NCBI GenBank assembly: GCA_003131925.1 | Contig: PKWC01000080.1 | Location: 1-17,772, forward strand | Source: Alphaproteobacteria bacterium | GTDB taxonomy: Bacteria > Pseudomonadota > Alphaproteobacteria > Micropepsales > Micropepsaceae | Direction: 5' to 3' | Length of the DNA stretch: 17,772 nt | In this document: positions 6,857 through 12,241 of the stretch, one piece after another | Position numbering within the stretch: position 1 is the stretch's first letter | Layout: each line of letters opens with the position of its first letter | The notes under the pieces: model-generated | What the model was told of the DNA's origin: nothing | The model's input: the letters and a program-made list of their open reading frames with translations, nothing else | The model's database searches: none | Made by a program: the position numbers and the translations under genes

Positions 6857-7093
6857 CGAATTCCCGCTAAAGATCATCTTCGCGATGCGAGGGTACAGGA
6901 CCCTGGCAGGCCTCTGGCCGCTGGCGAGATCGCAGCGTCCATCATCGCAGCCAAGGGGTTCCCGGATGCGGCCCATCTGGCCGTCACGAAGATGATAGTG
7001 GCGCGGCTCGGGGCCATGACGCGGCGTGGGGAGATCGAAAAAGACGGCAAGACCCGCAACGCCAAGTGGGCGGTAAGTCGCGACATTAACTAA
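6857..7093 (+). pseudogene. Fragment of a helical HTH-like protein, start lost
   Basis: An open frame of 78 codons with no usable start. It follows an in-frame TAG at 6854-6856 and ends at TAA 7091-7093. From about 6903 it reads PGRPLAAGEIAASIIAAKGF, then VTKMIVARLGAMTRRGEIEK and NAKWAVSRD. This fits the C-terminal winged-helix-like part (RPL.T..IA..I.AAKG....V...V...L..L.RRG.VE..G....RW) of small Rhizobiales proteins I recall, whose N-terminal coiled-coil half is missing here. GC3 is high and the peptide is sensible, so it is a remnant of a real gene. It is flanked by an inverted 9-mer (GCTCCCAAA at 6817-6825, TTTGGGAGC at 7108-7116) that may be chance. Confidence 0.5.
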
Positions 7094-7156
7094 TGGGGTG
7101 TTAAGAATTTGGGAGCATATTTCGCGAACCCGTTTAGCATCCTACGGCGCATTCCA

Positions 7157-7187
7157 AACCCCACCGCTCCCCGAAGGCGGTGGGGTT
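7157..7187. repeat. Perfect 11-bp inverted repeat (hairpin)
   Basis: AACCCCACCGC (7157-7167) and GCGGTGGGGTT (7177-7187) pair perfectly around a 9-nt loop. The stem is long and GC-rich. Neither strand has a long T-run after it, although the minus strand ends in GGGGTTT. It could be a weak bidirectional terminator or an operator 20 bp before the small gene at 7207. Confidence 0.6.
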
Positions 7188-7206
7188 GCCATTACGGAAA
7201 CGCGGC

Positions 7207-7395
7207 ATGGTCACGACGCGAACATATTCAGCAGCAGAAGTCAGCGAACTGATTGAAGCCCTACGCTCAAGTGGGGACATTCCTGCGTCTGAACTCGCGG
7301 GAATGGAAAAACTGGGACTGCTTCTACGTCGATTTGAGAAAATGTCGGATGCCGACATTGCCGCAGAAGCCCAACGCTATTTCCGATCTGTTTGA
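7207..7395 (+). CDS. Small hypothetical helical protein
   Basis: A 62-aa frame from ATG 7207; an in-frame GTG at 7180 lies inside the hairpin and is less likely. It reads as a coherent, helix-rich soluble protein: YSAAEVSELIEALRSSGD, then ELAGMEKLGLLLRRFEKMSD and ADIAAEAQRYFRSV. I do not recognise it. Third-position GC is lower than in the flanking genes, and the ribosome-binding site is weak (GGAAA). A minus-strand frame (7241-7465) overlaps it; I prefer the plus strand because its peptide is more protein-like. Confidence 0.45.
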   Translation: MVTTRTYSAAEVSELIEALRSSGDIPASELAGMEKLGLLLRRFEKMSDADIAAEAQRYFRSV

Positions 7396-7461
7396 CGGTA
7401 GCGCCGTCGAGAGGAGAGCGGCGTAGCCGCCACAAGGAACGGCCAACATCCCGAACGCGGA

Positions 7462-7659
7462 TCACGAAGTTGCCGCCGGGCCGACATCACGTTCCACGCC
7501 CAACTCGGCCTCAAGCTCACCAAAAAACAGGTCCGCTCCGTTCAACAGCTCAACATCCTCGACCGACACGCACGCCCTGAGCTTGTCCAGCTCGGCTCTC
7601 GCGCCCGTCAGCGTCAGCCATGGGGTCTCGCCGGATGCAGTGAGGCGTTCACGCCGCCA
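7462..7659 (-). pseudogene. Start-less ORF remnant
   Basis: An open minus-strand frame of 65 residues between two stops with no ATG, GTG or TTG at its head. It reads like protein: ASGETPWLTLTGARAELDKL, then SVEDVELLNGADLFFGELEA and ELGVERDVG. It is acidic and helical, with good GC3. It overlaps the next remnant upstream in another frame, so the segment has probably suffered frameshifts. I do not recognise the family. Confidence 0.3.
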
Positions 7660-7847
7660 TCATCCTCATTGTCGTTGGCTATGGGCGGCAGCGACTCTAG
7701 CAGTTCCGCCAGAACTTCCACTTCCACCAGCTGCACCGGCATTCCCCTAGGGAGTCGCACTTCTGCCTTAGGGAGCCTATGCAGGGAGCGGCGTTTTCGC
7801 GCGTTATCGTTGGCGACATTCCCTCCCTCGGGCTTTGGATCGTGGGG
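7614..7847 (-). pseudogene. Remnant of an ANDN-motif small protein
   Basis: A 77-residue open minus-strand frame that begins right after an in-frame TAG. It carries two ANDN motifs, GGNVANDNARKRR near the start and LPPIANDNEDDGG near the end, joined by LPRGMPVQLVEVEVLAELLE. Small proteins with ANDN motifs are frequent on Rhizobiales islands. Only an internal ATG (7742) is available, giving 42 aa. Reading upstream through the TAG gives more coherent sequence, which suggests a nonsense or frameshift mutation, or a start codon I cannot see. Confidence 0.35.
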
Positions 7848-7927
7848 CTACCTCACGACCGGGACTCCCGCAATCCACAGGAAAATACACTGGCAGACGG
7901 TGCGGACGTGAGGAGCAGCATGGCGCG

Positions 7928-8110
7928 TCAATCGTCCTCTTCGTCCTCGCAACCCAACCCGTGGTCTTCGAAGACTTGTTCAACCCGGTCTTCGATATCT
8001 GCCGGTGACTCGGTGCCTGCGATGGATTCCAAATCGCTCTTGACCGCGCTTTCGATACGCCAGGTATTGGTGAAGGAGAGGCCGTCAACGTCGCGCAGTT
8101 CGCGTTGCGC
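7928..8110 (-). pseudogene. Start-less remnant: acidic 60-residue ORF beside the marR gene
   Basis: An open minus-strand frame of 60 residues with no canonical start, directly after an in-frame TAA (8111-8113). It reads RELRDVDGLSFTNTWRIESA, then VKSDLESIAGTESPADIEDR and VEQVFEDHGLGCEDEEDD, ending at TGA 7928-7930. The peptide is regular, with high GC3 and a strongly acidic tail, so it looks like the C-terminal part of a real protein. It overlaps the last 26 bp of the marR-like gene in another frame. It could be the remnant of a gene interrupted when the marR-methyltransferase block was inserted. Family unknown. Confidence 0.35.
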
Positions 8111-8564
8111 TTAGTCGCTTCCATTCTCCGCTCGCGAACTTGTTTTTCAGCTCCCGCAACACCTTGGCTGCGGTCTGAACATCATGCATCGAAATATCTG
8201 CAGCCAAGGGTGCGATCAGCTTTGTTTCGCGTCGTGTCAACGCCTCCAAAAACAGGCGCCCCTTTGGAGTCAAACGCACTAATTTTGAGCGTTCGTGTGC
8301 CGGGTTGGGAATGAATTCAACTAGGCCTTCTAGATTCAGACTATCTACTATCTTTTGGAAATGCTGACGCGCCACGGGCCTAGCGCGAGCCATGTGGGCA
8401 ACTGTACGCGATCCATTACGGGCAAGTTCTTTGAGGATGCTTCGTCGTCCTGATGATCCAGCACCTTTCCCCATCAAGTCCGCAGCAGCAACTTTCATTC
8501 GAAAGTAGAGCAACGCAGATTCGGTCATGAGAGCGTCTACCGCCGCCACCTTGTCCGCGGTCAT
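8085..8564 (-). CDS. MarR-type winged-helix transcriptional regulator
   Basis: A 159-aa protein with a MarR-like fold. An N-terminal dimerisation helix (about residues 5-30) is followed by a winged helix: RRSILKELARNGSRTVAHMA, a recognition helix around VARQHFQKIVDSLNLEGLVE, and a wing FIPNPAHERSKLVRLTPKGR, the usual MarR D/H-x-R...V.LT..G pattern. A C-terminal helical part follows. I chose the ATG at 8564 because it has GAGG about 8 nt upstream; the frame is open back to an ATG at 8657 without a comparable site. It lies 105 bp after the methyltransferase gene on the same strand, probably in one operon, and would be expected to bind the shared promoter region at 9789-9899. The ligand is unknown; a metal or oxidative signal is a guess from context. 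Confidence 0.85.
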   Translation of the reverse strand: MTADKVAAVDALMTESALLYFRMKVAAADLMGKGAGSSGRRSILKELARNGSRTVAHMARARPVARQHFQKIVDSLNLEGLVEFIPNPAHERSKLVRLTPKGRLFLEALTRRETKLIAPLAADISMHDVQTAAKVLRELKNKFASGEWKRLSATRTARR

Positions 8565-8669
8565 GGACTTCCTCTGTCTGGAGCGTAGTCTCTTGCTCAT
8601 CCTGTGAACCCTGGAATGACGGCCGCTTCGACCCACGATTCCTGATCGTTCCAGCATATGCTGGCGGCG

Positions 8670-9788
8670 TCAAAACATCGGTGTTGGGATGTCACCCCAG
8701 ACCACGTGCGCTGGAGGGATATCGACCGCGGTGACCGAAGCTGCGGCTATATTCACCCTGACAAGAACCAAGGGACTGCGACCGTAAGCCCATTTGACGA
8801 TGTCCTTGCCCGTCGGTTCATGAAAGTGTGTGCGCGCCTCCGTAAATAGAACCTTGTAGTAGCGGCGGTCGAAGTTCTGAGGGGTGCGATGGCCACCAAG
8901 TTTGTAGAGCACTTCCACGGGCAAGTCCGGGAGATACCATTCCGACGGGATAACATAAACAATCAGTTTCGCGGACGGCCCAACAGAACGCAGTTTTTGC
9001 TGAACCACTGGATTCGCAGCTGCCAGTTCGTATGCCGAGGATAGCTCGTTTTCCGTGAGAACGGCAGGAGAAAGGACCGCTGCATTTTCGGAATACAGTG
9101 ACGAAATCTTCGAGAGCGAATAATTCCTGAGTTCGAAGGCAACGCCAATCGCTACTCCCATGGCGACCGCATAGATTGCTAGCATTGCGGTGAGCCGTTG
9201 ACCTCCGGTTTTCGGTAGCAAGTCTGGAATCCAGTGAATGAGCCTTCGAGGTAGAAACATTCCCGTCCGCGTCTGGTACGAATGGTAGCTTTCACCGTAT
9301 TTCTCCAAGCATCGCTCTTCCTCCCAGCGAGCCAACAGAATATAGAGAAACAGCATAGAAACGTAACTCACGAGCACCAGGAAACGGGGCCAAATTAACA
9401 TGGTTCCGAATCCCAGGATTGCCAAACCCAAATACTGGGGGTGGCGAATGTATGCATAGATTCCGCCGGTTACTGCTTGTTGGCGCCGAAATTTTGCCCA
9501 ATAGATCTGGGCTGCTCCTATACCAAAAAACAGCAAGCCCAGGAGCCCGACAATTTCTCCCACTTCATGCAACTCATTGAGCAGCCAGCTGTTCGTCTGG
9601 GAAAAGTGGGGCAGGAAAAAAGCTGTCAGCCAGGAGGTGCTTGGAGATCGGTGCAACAAATTGAGTGCCGGCCCGTAGGCCGAGTAGAAGTAGAGAGCGA
9701 ATGGGCTGATCATGTAGAGAAACTCAAGGACGATGACGAGGTAAAATCCCCACGCCGCAACCGCCACAAACGTCTTCCTTTTCTCCAT
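8670..9788 (-). CDS. Membrane methyltransferase (ICMT/PEMT class) with extra C-terminal domain
   Basis: A 372-aa integral membrane protein. The N-terminal ~190 residues form an isoprenylcysteine/phospholipid methyltransferase-type domain with about five hydrophobic segments and the SAM-binding signature GGIYAYIRHPQYLG (R115-H116-P117), followed by the EE pair (E157-E158) in ARWEEERCLEKYGESYHSY. A further membrane segment (about residues 200-220) precedes an extra ~150-residue domain, probably outside the membrane, which I do not recognise; it is not part of usual ICMT-like proteins. I chose the ATG at 9788, 7 nt after AGAAGGA, over 9833. It is transcribed divergently from the multicopper oxidase and leads into the marR gene. 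Such methyltransferase-family proteins often sit in copper and heavy-metal clusters; the substrate is unknown. Confidence 0.85.
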   Translation of the reverse strand: MEKRKTFVAVAAWGFYLVIVLEFLYMISPFALYFYSAYGPALNLLHRSPSTSWLTAFFLPHFSQTNSWLLNELHEVGEIVGLLGLLFFGIGAAQIYWAKFRRQQAVTGGIYAYIRHPQYLGLAILGFGTMLIWPRFLVLVSYVSMLFLYILLARWEEERCLEKYGESYHSYQTRTGMFLPRRLIHWIPDLLPKTGGQRLTAMLAIYAVAMGVAIGVAFELRNYSLSKISSLYSENAAVLSPAVLTENELSSAYELAAANPVVQQKLRSVGPSAKLIVYVIPSEWYLPDLPVEVLYKLGGHRTPQNFDRRYYKVLFTEARTHFHEPTGKDIVKWAYGRSPLVLVRVNIAAASVTAVDIPPAHVVWGDIPTPMF

Positions 9789-9808
9789 CGTAGTCCTTCT
9801 TAGATCAT

Positions 9809-9874
9809 TGACACATAATTGTCTATATGGCACTTAGTTGTCACTATGATATACGCGTTATGCAGCACTTAGTT
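9809..9874. promoter_or_regulatory. Divergent promoter/operator region
   Basis: The 111-bp gap between the methyltransferase and the oxidase must hold both promoters. A 10-mer GCACTTAGTT occurs twice in direct orientation (9830-9839, 9865-9874), 35 bp apart. TGACA-cataat-TGTCT (9809-9824) is an imperfect palindrome of MarR-operator size. TATGAT at 9845-9850 is a possible -10 for the oxidase. On the minus strand GTGACA, an 18-nt spacer and AATTAT is a possible promoter overlapping the palindrome. The repeats are visible; the regulatory roles are inferred. Confidence 0.45.
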
Positions 9875-9899
9875 CCCTAGCGCCTGGGATCGAGCTTTG

Positions 9900-11444
9900 A
9901 TGTTTTCCCGTCGATACGTCGTCAAATTCAGCGCTGCGGCTCCCGTCGCAGCGGCACTCGGCACACTTCTGATGCAGCGTTGCGAGCTAATTCAGGCTAA
10001 CAGCCCTGAGGTTGCACACTTCCATGTCCCTCTGCCCATCCCACCGGTTCTGAGGCCAGTCCGCTCCGATGATGAGGCGGATTACTACGAGATCACGCAG
10101 CGTGAGGCACAAGTAGAAATTTTGCCTGGGTTGCATACGACAGTGTGGGGATATGAGGGTATTTTTCCCGGACCGACGATCAAAGCACGTCACGGAAGGA
10201 CCACCGTTATTCGTCATCTTAACCGTCTCGCGATACCCACGGTAGTTCATCTGCACGGGGGTGCGACACCATCAGAGTCGGATGGCTTTCCGACGGAATT
10301 ACAAATTCCCGATGGTCACCCAAGCTACGTGCTCCAGTCCGCGATGTGTGACGTGACGCCGAGCAGCTCGGATCCAGGGCATGGCGACAGGTCGCGGTCG
10401 AGCAATTCGACGAGGACCTACGTGTACCCCAATAAACAGCGCGCCGCGACGCTCTGGTACCACGATCATGCCATGGGTTTTAATGGCCGCAACATCTATA
10501 TGGGTTTGGCCGGCTTATATCTCATCGAGGACGAAGAAGAGGCCGCATTACCGTTACCACGTGGTATATGCGACATCCCGCTGATGCTCTTCATGCGCAC
10601 GTTCGGCGCTGATGGCGCGCTTGTCTACAATTCCGTTGGACACACAGGCGCGCAAGGCGATGTGATGCTGGTCAACGGCGCACCCTGGCCGCGATTGGAG
10701 GTTGCGCGACGCAAATACCGCTTCCGCATTCTTAATGCTTCGAATGCGACAACCTTTCGCCTTGCACTGAGCTCTGGAAAGCCCCTCGTTCAAATCGCAA
10801 CCGACGGGGGACTGCTTCCGGAACCCGTCACCAGTCCCAGCATTCCGCTTGCGATGGCGGAACGCGTAGAGGTGGTCATCGATTTTGCCGAGTACTCATC
10901 CGGAAGCACACTCGTGCTACAGAACCTGGAGATGGCCGGCGTGCTGGGTAAAATTATGCGTTTCGATGTGACGGGGCCGGAAGTCCATGATGATAGTTCG
11001 GTGCCACAACGTCTTGCCACGATGACGGCACTGCGGCCAGAGGCTGCCGTGCGCACGCGTGAGTTCCGGTTTGGTGGCATTACCGCATTCAATATGCCTC
11101 CGGTGGCATGGGCGATTAATGGCAACCGGTTCGATCCCTGCCGCGTTGACGCAGCACCACGGCTCGGCGACACTGAAATTTGGCATTTTTATAACTCGCC
11201 TTCCCGCTTCCATAGTAGAATCCACCCGCCTCACATCCATCTCGTGCAGTTTCAGATATTGGAACGAAACGGCAAGGCACCTTATTCCCATGAAACAGGT
11301 TGGAAAGATACACTCCGTCTCGAACCAGGCGAAGATGCGAGGGTCATCATGCGCTTTGGTGGTTATAAAGGACGCTATATCCTTCACTGCCATAATCTGG
11401 AACACGAAGACTACGAGATGATGGCGCGCTTCGATGTCGTATGA
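9900..11444 (+). CDS. Tat-exported multicopper oxidase (CotA/bilirubin-oxidase-like)
   Basis: A 514-aa oxidase with the four copper-binding motifs in order: HLHGG (H117, H119), WYHDH (H188, H190), HPPHIH (H442, H445, H447) and HCHNLEHEDYEM (H496, C497, H498, H502, M507 as the likely type-1 axial ligand). The three-domain layout and length are normal for laccase-like enzymes of the CotA/bilirubin-oxidase type. The N-terminus SRRYVVKF followed by an Ala-rich hydrophobic stretch is a twin-arginine signal, so it is exported folded with its copper. The ATG at 9900 is used; a TTG directly before it is also in frame. It is transcribed divergently from the methyltransferase-marR pair. Expected role is periplasmic oxidation of Cu(I) or phenolic substrates. 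No Met-rich insert is visible, so a CueO-type role is less certain. Confidence 0.93.
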   Translation: MFSRRYVVKFSAAAPVAAALGTLLMQRCELIQANSPEVAHFHVPLPIPPVLRPVRSDDEADYYEITQREAQVEILPGLHTTVWGYEGIFPGPTIKARHGRTTVIRHLNRLAIPTVVHLHGGATPSESDGFPTELQIPDGHPSYVLQSAMCDVTPSSSDPGHGDRSRSSNSTRTYVYPNKQRAATLWYHDHAMGFNGRNIYMGLAGLYLIEDEEEAALPLPRGICDIPLMLFMRTFGADGALVYNSVGHTGAQGDVMLVNGAPWPRLEVARRKYRFRILNASNATTFRLALSSGKPLVQIATDGGLLPEPVTSPSIPLAMAERVEVVIDFAEYSSGSTLVLQNLEMAGVLGKIMRFDVTGPEVHDDSSVPQRLATMTALRPEAAVRTREFRFGGITAFNMPPVAWAINGNRFDPCRVDAAPRLGDTEIWHFYNSPSRFHSRIHPPHIHLVQFQILERNGKAPYSHETGWKDTLRLEPGEDARVIMRFGGYKGRYILHCHNLEHEDYEMMARFDVV

Positions 11445-11568
11445 GAATTGATTGTAACGATAGATACTGTTTGGAATGAAATAAAACCCTTTCTCCAATC
11501 GAACTTGCCCCTAACCTTGGACCACTCGGGCTAGACAATTCTTGCTTCCTCGGACGCGTGGCTGTCCG

Positions 11569-11655
11569 GTGAGCGCGAAACGGCCCATACGTTGCGCCAT
11601 CTATACGCGCAAATCGACGGAGGAGGGTCTTGAGCAAGACTTCAACAGCCTCTGA
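11569..11655 (+). pseudogene. N-terminal stump of a large serine recombinase
   Basis: A GTG-started frame of 28 codons reading SAKRPIRCAIYTRKSTEE then GLEQDFNSL before TGA. This is the conserved start of Rhizobiales-type large serine recombinases (xRCAIYTRxSTEEGLxQxFNSLDAQR), including the nucleophilic Ser of YTRKS. The match stops exactly where DAQR should follow, so the gene was cut off there by a rearrangement. Everything downstream is unrelated sequence. Confidence 0.75.
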
Positions 11656-11741
11656 TACTCTATCGTGACTCGCCCACAAACTGGAGCGTGTGAAATGAGC
11701 CTGAAAGAAAAACATTTGGTGCTGGACCTCGCGAGCACAAT

Positions 11742-11866
11742 GTGCCGTCGAGGGGGACGGCAAATATCGCCTTCAACGCGGCATCACGCGTGCGGCAGCC
11801 ATTCGCAGCGTACTTGTCGGGAAGTCCGGAGGTATGTGTGAGTAACTCCTCGACTGTTATCCGGCC
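11742..11866 (-). pseudogene. Scrap of a beta-lactamase-family serine hydrolase
   Basis: On the minus strand this reads GRITVEELLTHTSGLPDKYA and then RTRDAALKAIFAVPLD. The ITVEELLTHTSGL box is the well-known signature that lies after the SxxK motif in class-C-beta-lactamase-like hydrolases and esterases, and the RDxALKAIxxxPLD run after it also fits. The catalytic SxxK upstream and the YxN motif downstream are absent, and the continuation after PLD does not fit the family. It is a short fragment with broken ends. Confidence 0.6.
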
Positions 11867-12217
11867 GTTCCCTTCGAACGGTATGCGGACGATGCGATCT
11901 GCCACTGCCGGACGCAACAAGAGGCCGAAGCCTTGCGTGCCGCTCTGGATGAGCGGTTCGCGGCGTGTGGGCTGGTGCTTCATCCGCAGAAGACCAAGAT
12001 CGTCTACTGCAAGGACACCAACCGGAAAGGGCGTCACCCAACGATCCTGTTCGACTTCCTCGGCTATAGGTTCCAACCGAGGCTCACGGCATGGCCCAAT
12101 GGGAAGTATCCCGCCGCGCCACTCGACCGCGAGACGCTCATCTCGGGCACGCAAGGCTGTTGGGCGGCCACGAAGCAGATCAACTGCGCAGGATTGGAGC
12201 CGTTCAAGGTAACTTAA
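11846..12217 (+). pseudogene. Fragment of a group II intron reverse transcriptase/maturase
   Basis: A plus-strand frame without a start reads FERYADDAICHCRTQQEAEA from 11873, then LRAALDERFAACGLVLHPQK, TKIVYCKDTNRKGRHP and FDFLGYRFQPR. These are RT motif C (YADD), the LxxxGLxLxPxKTxIV region and the FDFLGYxFxPR box typical of group II intron (LtrA-like) proteins of bacterial class C/D type. Motifs before YADD are missing, and the resemblance fades after about 12130, before domain X and any HNH. It is therefore a decayed, 5'- and 3'-truncated intron ORF. Its 5' junction overlaps the beta-lactamase scrap on the other strand. It is unrelated to the full RT at 2867. Confidence 0.8.
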
Positions 12218-12241
12218 TCATATTCCCCCAAAGGTGGTCTG

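Noticed and set aside
11660..12154. 164-codon minus-strand ORF as one intact gene
   Set aside because: Only its middle (about 11742-11866) matches the beta-lactamase family; the rest is antisense to the group II RT fragment or unrelated sequence.
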